Source of the DNA: Falsirhodobacter sp051195255
GTDB taxonomy: Bacteria; Pseudomonadota; Alphaproteobacteria; Rhodobacterales; Rhodobacteraceae
Assembly (NCBI RefSeq): GCF_051195255.1
Contig: NZ_JBNJLK010000007.1
Coordinates: 110,669 to 174,668, forward strand
Direction: 5' to 3'
DNA length: 64,000 bases
A program made the translations under genes and the position numbers. The stretch's first letter is position 1, and the number at the start of each line of letters is the position of its first letter. The notes under the pieces were generated by a model. That model searched no databases. It was given only the letters and a program-made list of their open reading frames with translations, and was not told where the DNA came from. Of this stretch, positions 8,649 through 17,486 are shown piece by piece.

Positions 8649-10928
8649 ATGAGCCATTCCGAAACCGAACAGGATCCGACGACGCCCTTCTACGACCATC
8701 CCACGGGTGGATGGGGCTCCATCAAAAGCGTGGCGCGCCACATGGGGATGGACAAGCCTGCGGTCGGCGTCCTTGAAACCCTGATGAAGCAGAACAAGCC
8801 GAAGGGGCACATGTGCACCTCCTGCGCCTGGGCAAAGCCCGCCTCTCCCCATCTGGCGGAGTTCTGCGAGAACGGGGCCAAGGCCACGATCTGGGACCAC
8901 ACCCGCGAACGCTGCGGTCCCGACGTTCTGTCCCGATACACGGCGACCGAGCTGCGGATGTGGCGCGACTACGATCTGGAGATGCTGGGCCGCCTGACCC
9001 ACCCCATGCGCTTCGACGCCTCGACCGACCGCTATGTGGAAACGACATGGGACGCCGCCTTCCAGGCCATCGGCGCGAAACTGCGGACTCTGGATCCGAA
9101 ATCCACGGTCTTCTACGCCTCGGGGCGCGCCAGCCTCGAGACGTCCTATCTTTGGGCGCTGTTCGGGCGGCTTTACGGGCACAACAACCTGCCCGACAGT
9201 TCCAACATGTGCCACGAAACCACCAGCGTGGCGCTGAAACAGAAGATCGGCGCGCCGGTCGGCACCTGCATTCTGGACGATTTCGAACATTGCGACATGA
9301 TCCTGTTCTTCGGCCAGAACACCGGATCGAACAGCCCGCGTTTCCTGCACCCCCTTCAGGAAGCCCGCAAGCGCGGCTGCAAGATCGTTACCTTCAACCC
9401 CATACGGGAACGGGGTCTGGTGGAATTCGCGAACCCGCAAAGCCCGGCCGAGATGTTGGGCGGCAAGACCACCAAGATATCTGACATCTACCTTCAGGTG
9501 AAACCGGGCGGCGACATCGCGGCCATCGCCGGCATGGTCAAGCACCTGCTGGCCCTGGACGAGGAGCGGGGCGAGGTTCTGGACCGCGCCTTCATCGCCC
9601 AGCACACCCACGACTTCGCGAATTTCGAAACCTGGGCCCGCAATCTCGGCTGGGACGAGATCGAGCACACTTCCGGCCTGACCCGCGCCGACCTGACCGA
9701 GGTGGCGGAGATGTACGCCCGGTCCCAGCGGGTGATCGGCGTCTATGGCATGGGCCTGACCCAGCACGTCCATGGTGCGGATTCCATCGGGATGCTGGTG
9801 AACCTTCTGCTGATGCGCGGCAATATCGGCCGTCTTGGGGCGGGTATCTGCCCTGTGCGCGGCCATTCCAACGTGCAGGGTCAGCGCACCGTCGGCGTGT
9901 CCGAAAAGCCGGAACTGGTGCCGCTGGACCGGCTGGCCGAGATCTTCGATTTCCAGCCGCCCCGTGACACCGGTGTCACCACGGTCGAGGCGGCGCAGGG
10001 CATCATCGACGGCGACATCAAGGCCTTCCTCAGCCTTGGCGGCAACTTCGCCCGCGCCATCCCCGATCAGGGCCGCACCGACGCCGCCTGGGCTGGGCTG
10101 GAACTGAACGTCCAGATCGCGACCCGGCTCAACCGCTCCCACACGCTGGTGGTGGACGGCGCTTGGCTGCTGCCCTGCCTTGTGCGAGGGGAGGAGGACA
10201 TGCAAGCCTCCGGTCCGCAAGCCGTCACGATCGAGGATACGATGAGCCATATCCACGGCTCCATCGGTCGCCGGAAGCCGGCCTCCCCCCTGCTGCTGTC
10301 CGAACCGGCGATCGTCGCCGGGATCGCGAAGGCCACGCTGGACCCGAACCCGAACGTGCGGTGGGACGACTGGATCGGCAATTACGCCCTGATCCGCGAC
10401 CTGATCGAGGAAACCTATCCCGACCAGTTCCGCGCCTTCAATGACCGGATGTTCGAACCCGGTGGCTTCTATCGTGGCAACACGGCCCGTGACCGGAACT
10501 GGAAGACGGAAAGCGGCAAGGCCGAGTTCACGACCCCGGTCGGCCCCAGTTCCTTGGGACAGGTGCCGGGCGGGGACGTGTATACCCTGGTCACCCTGCG
10601 GTCGAACGACCAGTTCAACACCACGATCTACGGCTATCGCGACCGCCTGCGCGGCCTTGATACCGACCGGATGATCGTGATGATGGCACCGGATGAAATC
10701 ACCGCCGCGGGCTTCCGGGATGGGCAGGGCGTGACCCTCGTCTCCGCCCATCAGGATGGTACGACCCGCCGGCTGGAGGGGTTGCGCCTTATGGCCTATG
10801 ACCTGCCGCAGGGTTGCGTCGGGGCCTATTACCCCGAAGCGAACGTTCTGGTGCCGCTGGATCTTTACGACACCGCATCCAAGACGCCCGCCTTCAAGGG
10901 CGTGCCCGTCCGGATCGAGGCCGCCTGA
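8649..10928 (+). CDS. FdhF/YdeP-type molybdopterin-dependent oxidoreductase
   Basis: A 759-residue cytoplasmic protein with no signal peptide, of the length usual for the YdeP group within the DMSO-reductase superfamily. Three cysteines near the N-terminus (Cys56 and Cys59 in CTSC, and Cys73) could hold an Fe-S cluster. Cys188 in SSNMCHETTS sits at the place where formate dehydrogenases carry Cys or Sec as molybdenum ligand. The C-terminal third is the cofactor-binding beta barrel (TLVTLRSNDQFNTTIYGYRDR). Its natural substrate is not known; E. coli YdeP is linked to acid resistance. It follows fdhD by about 100 bases, so the two are probably one functional unit. Confidence 0.88.
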   Translation: MSHSETEQDPTTPFYDHPTGGWGSIKSVARHMGMDKPAVGVLETLMKQNKPKGHMCTSCAWAKPASPHLAEFCENGAKATIWDHTRERCGPDVLSRYTATELRMWRDYDLEMLGRLTHPMRFDASTDRYVETTWDAAFQAIGAKLRTLDPKSTVFYASGRASLETSYLWALFGRLYGHNNLPDSSNMCHETTSVALKQKIGAPVGTCILDDFEHCDMILFFGQNTGSNSPRFLHPLQEARKRGCKIVTFNPIRERGLVEFANPQSPAEMLGGKTTKISDIYLQVKPGGDIAAIAGMVKHLLALDEERGEVLDRAFIAQHTHDFANFETWARNLGWDEIEHTSGLTRADLTEVAEMYARSQRVIGVYGMGLTQHVHGADSIGMLVNLLLMRGNIGRLGAGICPVRGHSNVQGQRTVGVSEKPELVPLDRLAEIFDFQPPRDTGVTTVEAAQGIIDGDIKAFLSLGGNFARAIPDQGRTDAAWAGLELNVQIATRLNRSHTLVVDGAWLLPCLVRGEEDMQASGPQAVTIEDTMSHIHGSIGRRKPASPLLLSEPAIVAGIAKATLDPNPNVRWDDWIGNYALIRDLIEETYPDQFRAFNDRMFEPGGFYRGNTARDRNWKTESGKAEFTTPVGPSSLGQVPGGDVYTLVTLRSNDQFNTTIYGYRDRLRGLDTDRMIVMMAPDEITAAGFRDGQGVTLVSAHQDGTTRRLEGLRLMAYDLPQGCVGAYYPEANVLVPLDLYDTASKTPAFKGVPVRIEAA

Positions 10929-10933
10929 AACAG

Positions 10934-10964
10934 CGCTCCTCACAGGCGGAACCTGTGAGGAGCG
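10934..10964. terminator. Bidirectional terminator between convergent genes
   Basis: A perfect 13-base inverted repeat, CGCTCCTCACAGG and CCTGTGAGGAGCG, around a CGGAA loop. It sits in the 39 bases between the YdeP-type gene stop and the stop of the convergent MFS gene, so it can serve both strands. Confidence 0.85.
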
Positions 10965-10967
10965 TCT

Positions 10968-12233
10968 TCACCTTGCCCGGCCGGCCGTCATGCTCATCGC
11001 CAGGGTGCCGATCAGCCCGACCAGCGCGAAGACGTAGAAGCCCCACGGGTGCCCGATACCCATGGAGACCAGCGTTCCCCCGATCAGCGGACCCGCGATG
11101 GCGCCAAGCCGCCCGACGCCCGCCGACATGCCGATCGCCGTCGCCCGAACGCCCGCCGGATAATGCGCGGCCGTGTAGGCATAAACCAGCACCTGCGCCG
11201 AGAACACGAGGCAGCCGGTCAGGAACACTGCCGGATACAGCAGCGACACCGGCATCTTCCACGACAGGAAGGCCAGCAGCACGGCGCCCGCGGCGAACCA
11301 TATCACGGCCGCACGCTTCAGGCCAATACGGTCCCCGACCTGTCCCGCCACCAGCAGCCCGCAAACGGCCCCGAGGTTGAGCAGCAGCAGCAGCCACAGC
11401 CCGCGTTCCAGCCCGTAATCCGCCGCCACCATCAGGGCGGGCAGCCAGCTGTTCAGCGCATAGACCAGCAGCAGGCCCATGAAGGACGTGATCCAGATCG
11501 CCACCGTCGTGCGCAGCATGTCGGGCGCGAACAGCGTCCGGATGGAGGCTTTGGGCGCCCCGACCACTGGCTCTGCCAGCACGATGCCGTGGGCGCGCGC
11601 AACGCCTTCTGCCTCGCTCCGGCGACCCTGTGCCAGAAGATAGGCCGGGCTTTCCGCCAGATGCCGCAGCATCAGCGGGACAAGGACGAACCCCGGAATG
11701 GCCCCGGCGATGAACATGCCGCGCCATCCGGTGATCGGCAGCAGCACCAGCGCCAGAAGGGCCGTGGCCACGGCGCCGACGTGATACCCCGTCATCACGG
11801 TGGTGGAGGCGCGACCCGCCTTGCCGCGCGAAAATTCCGTCACCATGGCGATGGCGGTGGGCAGGCAGCCGCCCAGACCCACACCGGCCAAGAAGCGGAA
11901 CAGCGCCAGTTGATTCGGCGTCTGCGCCAGACCGCACAGGGCCGTCAGAAGCGAAAAGGCCGCGACGGCCCAGATCAGCGAATGGCGGCGGCCGAAGCGG
12001 TCCGTCGCGACGCCGATGGACAGCGCCCCAAGGGTCATGCCAACCAGACCGATGGTGGAGATGAACGTCGCCTCCCCCCCGGTCATGAACGGTGCGGCCG
12101 ATCCGGTCATCGTGGGGATCAGCGCCCCCAAGACCACAAGGTCGAACCCGTCGAGGATCACGGCGATCCAGCAGAGGGTCACCACCCAGCTTGCCTTTGC
12201 GCCGTGATCGTGAGTGGCGGATGCCGGTGTCAC
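10968..12233 (-). CDS. MFS transporter, aromatic acid:H+ symporter (AAHS) type
   Basis: A 421-residue protein with 12 predicted membrane helices. Helix 1 carries LDGFDLVVLGALIP, the DGxD feature of PcaK/BenK-like AAHS carriers. The loop 2-3 signature is visible as GVATDRFGRRHSL and its repeat as GQVGDRIGLKRAA. It should import an aromatic or other organic acid across the inner membrane with protons. The start is GTG with AAGGAGA upstream. It is followed on the same strand by no close partner. The FAD dehydrogenase gene upstream (stop at 12424) could be functionally linked through organic acid use, but this is a guess. Confidence 0.88.
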   Translation of the reverse strand: MTPASATHDHGAKASWVVTLCWIAVILDGFDLVVLGALIPTMTGSAAPFMTGGEATFISTIGLVGMTLGALSIGVATDRFGRRHSLIWAVAAFSLLTALCGLAQTPNQLALFRFLAGVGLGGCLPTAIAMVTEFSRGKAGRASTTVMTGYHVGAVATALLALVLLPITGWRGMFIAGAIPGFVLVPLMLRHLAESPAYLLAQGRRSEAEGVARAHGIVLAEPVVGAPKASIRTLFAPDMLRTTVAIWITSFMGLLLVYALNSWLPALMVAADYGLERGLWLLLLLNLGAVCGLLVAGQVGDRIGLKRAAVIWFAAGAVLLAFLSWKMPVSLLYPAVFLTGCLVFSAQVLVYAYTAAHYPAGVRATAIGMSAGVGRLGAIAGPLIGGTLVSMGIGHPWGFYVFALVGLIGTLAMSMTAGRAR

Positions 12234-12423
12234 GTGTCAGTCTCCTTCCCCTGTGGGTCAGGAAGAAAGGCCAGATGGCGTCATCCGGTCAGACCGTGCC
12301 GATGCGCGCCCTGCAAGCTTCCCTCTTTCCACCGCCCGACGCGATATGCGACCGAGGGCCCTCCCCGTTATGACGCATAGCGGAATACGGGACCGAAACG
12401 CAAAAGGAAGATGCGGAAAAGCG

Positions 12424-13800
12424 TCAGGGGAGGATCTTGCCGGGGTTCATGAGGTCCTGTGGGTCGATGGCCGCCTTCAGGGCCGCCATAAGACGCAGCG
12501 CGGCGGGCGCGTATTCGTCACGCAGATAAGGCGCCTTCCCAAGCCCGACGCCATGTTCACCCGTACAGGTTCCATCCACTGAAATCGCGCGGGCAACCAT
12601 TTCGGCATTGATGCGCTTCACGGCGGCCATCTCCTCGGGCCGGTCCGGATCAATGGCGAAGGCGACGTGGAAGTTGCCATCTCCCACGTGCCCTAGGATC
12701 ACGGCGGGTACCGGGCAGCCGGCCAGAAGCCCCCGCGCATGCCGGACGCTGTCGGTCAATTCCGACACGGGCACGCACACGTCGGATGTCCAGCCCACGG
12801 CCCCTTTGCGTTGCCCGACAACGGCATACCACGCGTTGTGACGTGCCTTCCACAAGCGCGCACGGTCTTCAGGATCCGTGGCAGCTTCAAACCCCAAGGC
12901 ACCGAAATCGGCCACAATCTCCGCCACGACAGCGGCTTGTTCGGCCACCGACGCCTCCGTCCCGTGAAATTCGAACGCAAGGGTATCCGCGACCGGCAGA
13001 GACAGGTCGGCATGCTGGTTGACCGCCTCTATCAGGCCCCGGTCCATCAGCTCCATCCGGGCGACGGGGATGCCGAACTGCGTGACCATCGTCGCCGCCC
13101 CCACCGCACTTTCCACATCCGGAAAGCTGCACAGCGCCGCCGAAATCGCCTGCGGGATGCCGAACAACCGCAGCGTGATCTCCGTCACGATGCCCAGCGT
13201 TCCTTCCGCCCCTACGAACAGCCGGGTCAGGTCATAGCCCGCCGCCGACTTCCGCGCGCGGGAGGAGGTGCGGATCACCTCCCCGTCCGGCAGCACCACG
13301 GTCAGCGACAGCGTCACCTCCCGCATCGTGCCATAGCGCACGGCGTTCGTTCCCGAGGCGCGGGTGGACACCATCCCCCCGATGGAGGCATTGGCCCCCG
13401 GATCGATCGGGAAGAACAGTCCCTGATCGCGCAGGTGCAGGTTCAGCGCCTCTCGCGTGACGCCGGCCTGAACGGTGCAGTCCATGTCCTCCGTGCTGAC
13501 GCGCAGCACCTGATCCATCTGCGAGAGGTCGACCGAAATCCCACCTCGCACCGCCGCCAAATGCCCTTCCAGCGAGGTGCCGGCCCCGTAGGGGATGACC
13601 GGAACGCCCGCCGCGGCGCAGTGGCGGACCACGAAGACCACGTCCTCGGTGCTGCGCACCATCACGACAGCGTCCGGCGCGGCGGTGGCGTGATGCGCCT
13701 CGCCCCGCCCATGCTGGTCCCGAACGGCCTGCGCGGTGGAAAACCGGGCGCCGAACTTGCCTTCAAGCGCGGAAAGAAGAGGTTGAAGTGCGGCGGTCAT
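12424..13800 (-). CDS. FAD-binding oxidase: D-lactate dehydrogenase (cytochrome) / glycolate oxidase GlcD type
   Basis: A 458-residue flavoprotein of the VAO/PCMH fold. The FAD domain includes PYGAGTSLEGH near residue 65, then DPGANASIGGMVSTRASG and SAAGYDLTRLFVGAEGTLG. The C-terminal cap ends with GTCTGEHGVGLGK and LMNPGKILP, the usual signature of D-lactate dehydrogenases (cytochrome type) and GlcD. It should oxidise a D-2-hydroxy acid and pass electrons to a cytochrome or quinone. No partner subunits (GlcE, GlcF) are adjacent, which favours the single-subunit lactate type. The ATG at 13800 follows an AGGGGA ribosome site on its strand. Confidence 0.88.
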   Translation of the reverse strand: MTAALQPLLSALEGKFGARFSTAQAVRDQHGRGEAHHATAAPDAVVMVRSTEDVVFVVRHCAAAGVPVIPYGAGTSLEGHLAAVRGGISVDLSQMDQVLRVSTEDMDCTVQAGVTREALNLHLRDQGLFFPIDPGANASIGGMVSTRASGTNAVRYGTMREVTLSLTVVLPDGEVIRTSSRARKSAAGYDLTRLFVGAEGTLGIVTEITLRLFGIPQAISAALCSFPDVESAVGAATMVTQFGIPVARMELMDRGLIEAVNQHADLSLPVADTLAFEFHGTEASVAEQAAVVAEIVADFGALGFEAATDPEDRARLWKARHNAWYAVVGQRKGAVGWTSDVCVPVSELTDSVRHARGLLAGCPVPAVILGHVGDGNFHVAFAIDPDRPEEMAAVKRINAEMVARAISVDGTCTGEHGVGLGKAPYLRDEYAPAALRLMAALKAAIDPQDLMNPGKILP

Positions 13801-13867
13801 GTGCGTCCCCTTGGCCAAAGTCGCCTTGTCATAGCCTCGCCAAGACGCGATGCCCAGACTGGCGCCA

Positions 13868-14455
13868 TCACCTCATGGCGAGGTGGATCGTCCGGGCGAC
13901 CTCCAGATCCTCGGCCGTGTTCACGTTGAAGAACGGGTCGTGTGCCTGAACGGGAAAGTCCACCAGCCGCGCGCCATGGTCCAAGGCCCAACGGCCCACC
14001 GCACGCTCCCCCCGCCGCAGCGCCGCCCGCAGATCGTCCCGCAGGTCCACACGCCACAGCCCGACGACCGGATGCCGCACCCCGTTGCTGGAGGCGAGGG
14101 CGATGGCCCCGTCGCCCTGCAGACGGGCATAGAGGTCGGGCGGCAGGAACGGCGTGTCGCCGGCCACCGTCAGCACTCGGTCCGCACCGAGGCTGGCCGC
14201 ATGGTCCATGCCCACCAGAAGACCCGCCAAGGGTCCGGGATGGTCCGGTTCGCTGTCCGGCAGGACTGGCAGACCCAGATCGGCGAAACGCGCCGGATCC
14301 CCGTTCGCGGACAGGGCCATCCGCCCGCATTGGGGGCGCAGGCGGCGCAGGACTTCCGCGATGATCGTCGTGCCGCCAAGGTCCAGCCGGCACTTGTCGC
14401 CCCCGCCCATCCGCTGCGCGCGCCCCCCGGCCAGGATGACGGCAACCGGTTCCAT
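13868..14455 (-). CDS. mobA: Molybdenum cofactor guanylyltransferase MobA
   Basis: A 195-residue protein. It adds GMP to molybdopterin to make the MGD form used by DMSO-reductase-family enzymes. The nucleotide-binding N-terminus reads VILAGGRAQRMGGGDK, and the Mg2+/phosphate region reads TVAGDTPFLPP. HDPFFNVNTAEDL near the end is also typical. The start lies two bases after the stop of the aminotransferase gene, so it is coupled to it. Three enzyme or maturation genes that depend on this cofactor form lie within 12 kb (fdhD, the YdeP-type gene and the BisC-type gene). Confidence 0.95.
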   Translation of the reverse strand: MEPVAVILAGGRAQRMGGGDKCRLDLGGTTIIAEVLRRLRPQCGRMALSANGDPARFADLGLPVLPDSEPDHPGPLAGLLVGMDHAASLGADRVLTVAGDTPFLPPDLYARLQGDGAIALASSNGVRHPVVGLWRVDLRDDLRAALRRGERAVGRWALDHGARLVDFPVQAHDPFFNVNTAEDLEVARTIHLAMR

Positions 14456-14457
14456 CG

Positions 14458-15888
14458 CTATTCGGCCGCCATGTCGGCGACGCGGAAGCGGGCGGTGACG
14501 GGATCTCCGATGTATCGTGCGGACAATTCGGCCGCGTTTGCCACAAGATTCGCCACCGCCGCGATGATGCGATCGGCCTGCACGTCGCTGTGCAGCCAAG
14601 ACAGGTTCAGCCGCACCCAGCCGGGCTTGGCCAGTTCCTCGCCCGCTTGCAGACGCGCGAACAGCGCCTCGGACGCCGTGTCGTCGATGCCCATCAGGCG
14701 ATGCGCGTAAGGTCCGGCGCAGGCGCAACCGCCCCGCGCCTGAATCCCGGTCATGTCCGACAGCATGCGCGTGAACAGTTGGTGGTGCACATACCCGCCC
14801 CCCCCTTCGCGAATGCGGAAGGAAAAGATCGGCAAAGCTGGCGCGCGCCTGCCCAGAACCTCCATCTGCGGAACGGCGTCCCAGACGCGCAGGGCGCGGG
14901 CGCGCAGCTCCTGTTCGCGATGGTGAATGCGGTCCGTTCCCACGGCGTCCTTCACCAGCATCACCAGCGCCGCCCGGATGTCGCCCACGACGTTGGGCGT
15001 GCCCGCTTCCTCGCGCGCGGTCACCCGGGCGCTGTAGGCGTGGCTGCGGGGCGAGACGAAGGACACCGACCCGCCGCCGGGCTGCGTCGGCGTCGCCCGT
15101 TGCACCACCGTGTCCCGCAGAACCAGCACGCCCGATGCCCCCGGTCCGCCGGCGAACTTGTGCGCGGAAAAGACGATGGCGTCCTTTCCCTGCATGGACA
15201 TCGGCAGATAGGGGCCGCCCCCCGCGTAGTCCCAGATTGCCAGCGCCCCCGCGGCTTTCAACGCCGCCGTCACCGCCTCGGTGTCCGTCAGGATCCCTGT
15301 CACGTTCGACGCGGCCGAGAATGTGCCGATCACCAGATCCGCCCCGTCCGCCGCCTTCAGCGCGCGGGACAGGTCGTCCATGTTGACGCCGCCGGTTTCC
15401 GCCTCCGCCACCTCCACCATCTCGGCGCCGGTTTCCCGCCAAGGCAGGATGTTCGAATGATGCTCGTAAGGGCCGCAGATCACCACGACCCGCTCGCCCG
15501 CACGCACGCGTTCGGACACCCGCAGCAGGTTCACGATCCGGTTGATCCCCGATGTCGCGCCCGAACCGGTAAAGACCACGTGGCACCCGTCACCCGCATC
15601 GACCAGACGGGCGATCGCCGCCCGCCCTTCCTCGCGCATGCGGGTCATCGTCATGCCGCAAAAGCTCGCCTCGGTGTGACTGTTGGCATAGAAGGGCAGC
15701 ACCTGCTCGGCCACGAATGCCTCCACCTGCCGCAGCGCCCGGCCTGAGGCAACGTAATCGGCATAAAGGAGCCGCTGCGTGCCGAAGGGTGTCTCGAACG
15801 GGACGCCGTCCCCGATGAGGCCTTGGCGCAGGTGGTCCAGAATGTCGTCGCGCCTCAGGCTGTCGCGGAAGTCGGTCAGTGCGGTCAT
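14458..15888 (-). CDS. Class V aminotransferase (cysteine-desulfurase-like, PLP)
   Basis: A 476-residue PLP enzyme. The lysine that binds the cofactor is in VFSAHKFAGGPG, and the substrate-side motif GPYEHHSNILPW and GGCACAGPYAHRL are visible. The Cys residues in the last motif do not sit in the short IscS/SufS active-site loop, so sulfur transfer is uncertain; the family also includes kynureninase-like and selenocysteine-lyase-like members. The ATG at 15888 gives MTALTDFRDSLRR and the normal length. It lies upstream of mobA with a two-base gap and 118 bases after the Lrp-type gene, across a 9-base inverted repeat. Confidence 0.85.
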   Translation of the reverse strand: MTALTDFRDSLRRDDILDHLRQGLIGDGVPFETPFGTQRLLYADYVASGRALRQVEAFVAEQVLPFYANSHTEASFCGMTMTRMREEGRAAIARLVDAGDGCHVVFTGSGATSGINRIVNLLRVSERVRAGERVVVICGPYEHHSNILPWRETGAEMVEVAEAETGGVNMDDLSRALKAADGADLVIGTFSAASNVTGILTDTEAVTAALKAAGALAIWDYAGGGPYLPMSMQGKDAIVFSAHKFAGGPGASGVLVLRDTVVQRATPTQPGGGSVSFVSPRSHAYSARVTAREEAGTPNVVGDIRAALVMLVKDAVGTDRIHHREQELRARALRVWDAVPQMEVLGRRAPALPIFSFRIREGGGGYVHHQLFTRMLSDMTGIQARGGCACAGPYAHRLMGIDDTASEALFARLQAGEELAKPGWVRLNLSWLHSDVQADRIIAAVANLVANAAELSARYIGDPVTARFRVADMAAE

Positions 15889-15974
15889 GCGAGGTCCCCT
15901 TTTTTCAAGAAGTACACCGCCTGCCGCAGGAATTTTTCCCATAGTTCGGCATGTTCGCTGGCCAAACAAGATTT

Positions 15975-16006
15975 ATGATCGATCGATCGCCAGTTTCATC
16001 GATCAT
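15975..16006. promoter_or_regulatory. Inverted repeat between the Lrp-type gene and the aminotransferase gene
   Basis: Arms ATGATCGAT (15975-15983) and ATCGATCAT (15998-16006) are exact reverse complements separated by 14 bases. The repeat begins one base after the Lrp stop codon and lies about 90 bases upstream of the aminotransferase start. There is no T-run behind it, so an operator (perhaps for the adjacent Lrp protein) or an RNA processing hairpin is more likely than a terminator. Confidence 0.45.
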
Positions 16007-16468
16007 CTACACATCCACCGGCCGCCCTTCCGCGATTGCCTCCATCGAGAAGTAGGAGGTGACCGCATCCAGCTCCAGCGTCGCGATCAGCCGCTGGTAG
16101 ACATGGTCGTACCCTTTCATGTCCGGGGCCACGATCTTCAGCATGTAGTCGTAGTCGCCCCCGATCCGGTGGAAGTCGACCACGTTCGGAATGGACAGGA
16201 CATGGGTCCGGAACCGTTTCAGCCAGTCGGCCGAGTGGTTGCGTGTGCGGATCATCGCGAACACGACCAGCCCCTGCCCCAACGCCTCCCGGTCGACGCG
16301 GATGGTCTGGCCGGTGATGATGCCCCGCTCCTCCAGATTGCGGATGCGGCGCCAGCAGGCGTTCTGCGACAGGCCGACCTTTTCTGCCAGATCGCGCTGC
16401 GTCTGGCGGGCGTCGCGCTGCAACTCGGCCAGGATGCGCGCGTCGATGCGGTCCAAGGCCTCCTTCAT
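16007..16468 (-). CDS. Lrp/AsnC-family regulator, last gene of the 13-gene cassette
   Basis: A 153-residue regulator with an AsnC-type winged helix at residues 5-55 (RILAELQRDARQTQRDLAEK, then VGLSQNACWRRIRNLEERG) and a RAM ligand domain. It resembles the PutR at the left end only at family level. It overlaps the preceding CMD gene by four bases (ATGA), so it is translated with the cassette and probably senses a substrate or product of it. Its likely targets are the cassette promoter and the aminotransferase-mobA promoter next door; this is inference from position. Confidence 0.88.
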   Translation of the reverse strand: MKEALDRIDARILAELQRDARQTQRDLAEKVGLSQNACWRRIRNLEERGIITGQTIRVDREALGQGLVVFAMIRTRNHSADWLKRFRTHVLSIPNVVDFHRIGGDYDYMLKIVAPDMKGYDHVYQRLIATLELDAVTSYFSMEAIAEGRPVDV

Positions 16469-17028
16469 GTCGGGGTGGCATGGCCGAGGACGTGCATCAG
16501 GCGGTTGGCCCAGCCGAAGATTGCGATGGAATGGATCAGATCCACGATTTCCGCCTCCTCCAGCCCGGCATCGCGCAGGGCCTGAACATCCTCGGGCATG
16601 GCGGTGCTGGGGGTGACCGACAGGCGGCGGGCGAAGGCGTAGATGGCCGCGTCGCGGGGCGACAGATCCTCCGGCCGGTCCAGATAGACGGCGGACACCA
16701 CGGCATCGCTTTGCGTCAGCTGCGCGTGCTGGCGGGCGTGGACGACCGCGCAATACCGGCACCCGTTCACCACCGAGGCGCCGAGTGCCCCAAGTTCCCG
16801 ATCCGAGCGGGGCAACCCGCCTTCGGCATACATGATCGCGTTGAACAGGACGGTGCGCGCGACATAGCTTTCAGGATCGTGTGCCAGCGTCCGCACATAG
16901 GGCGACACCTTCTTGGCCGAAGGGGTGACCTTCATCGCCTCCAACTGCTCCGCCGTAGCGTCGGCCAGTTCCACCGGCGCCACATGCGGATGCCAAACCA
17001 GCGGCTTCAGCTTGATCTGCGGTGTCAT
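16465..17028 (-). CDS. CMD/AhpD-like alkylhydroperoxidase domain protein (Avi_7169-type)
   Basis: A 187-residue protein of the carboxymuconolactone decarboxylase fold. The redox-active motif is complete: NGCRYCAVVHARQH gives Cys90, Cys93 and His97, as in AhpD, which reduces peroxides with thiols. The C-terminal half (LVDLIHSIAIFGWANRLMHVLG) matches peroxidase-related CMD proteins. I recall a paired CMD family set (Avi_7169 and Avi_7170) that accompanies a peptide-type ABC importer, and the same pairing appears here. It overlaps both neighbours by four bases. Confidence 0.83.
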   Translation of the reverse strand: MTPQIKLKPLVWHPHVAPVELADATAEQLEAMKVTPSAKKVSPYVRTLAHDPESYVARTVLFNAIMYAEGGLPRSDRELGALGASVVNGCRYCAVVHARQHAQLTQSDAVVSAVYLDRPEDLSPRDAAIYAFARRLSVTPSTAMPEDVQALRDAGLEEAEIVDLIHSIAIFGWANRLMHVLGHATPT

Positions 17029-17486
17029 GCCGCCCCCATCAGACGCAGGCCCGCGACCACACGCACCTGAAAATTCACATAGGCGATCAGTTCGGACAAG
17101 GCGACGATCTGCGGGGCCGACAGGCCCGCCGCCTCCAGCTTCCGGATGTGGTCGGCGGTCGCGGCGGTTGGGTTCGCCGTGACCATGTCCACGTGGCGGG
17201 CGATGGTGGCCAAAGGTTCAGGAAGGTCGGTCGCTCCTGTCGCAACAGCGGAAAGTTCTTCCTTGACAACGTATTGCGTCGCGATCTTCTCATCCTTGTT
17301 CAGGAGGGCCATGCGGTGCGCCAAGGCGGCGCGCAGGTTCGCGCCAAGCCCCAGATCTTCCGCCGGCGTCAGAACAGATGCGCGACAAGCCTCTGCCCCG
17401 GCAACGAATTCGGGCCGCTGCCGGCGAAGGGCGTGCCGCGAGTCCGTGTCGGCCAGTCCGGCCGCCTGATCGATGGCGTCTGTCAT
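17025..17486 (-). CDS. CMD-domain protein lacking the redox CxxC (Avi_7170-type)
   Basis: A 153-residue helical protein of the carboxymuconolactone decarboxylase family. The only Cys is in the N-terminal segment AEACRASV; the CxxC of AhpD is absent. It is probably a structural or substrate-binding partner of the CxxC-bearing CMD protein encoded directly downstream, forming a mixed oligomer; this pairing is inferred from order and overlap. A four-base ATGA overlap joins it to the BisC-type gene upstream. Confidence 0.75.
   Translation of the reverse strand: MTDAIDQAAGLADTDSRHALRRQRPEFVAGAEACRASVLTPAEDLGLGANLRAALAHRMALLNKDEKIATQYVVKEELSAVATGATDLPEPLATIARHVDMVTANPTAATADHIRKLEAAGLSAPQIVALSELIAYVNFQVRVVAGLRLMGAA

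Noticed and set aside
8649..10928. Selenocysteine in the YdeP-type enzyme
   Set aside because: The frame is open throughout, without an in-frame TGA, and Cys188 occupies the expected ligand position.
8424..10943. Long open frame antisense to the YdeP-type gene
   Set aside because: The plus strand carries a full, well-matched oxidoreductase; the antisense reading is rich in Arg, Gly and His with no domain.
15971..15990. GATCGATCGATC run as a methylation cluster or replication signal
   Set aside because: Only three overlapping GATC sites; no DnaA boxes or AT-rich unwinding region are present. The symmetric 9-base repeat explains it better.
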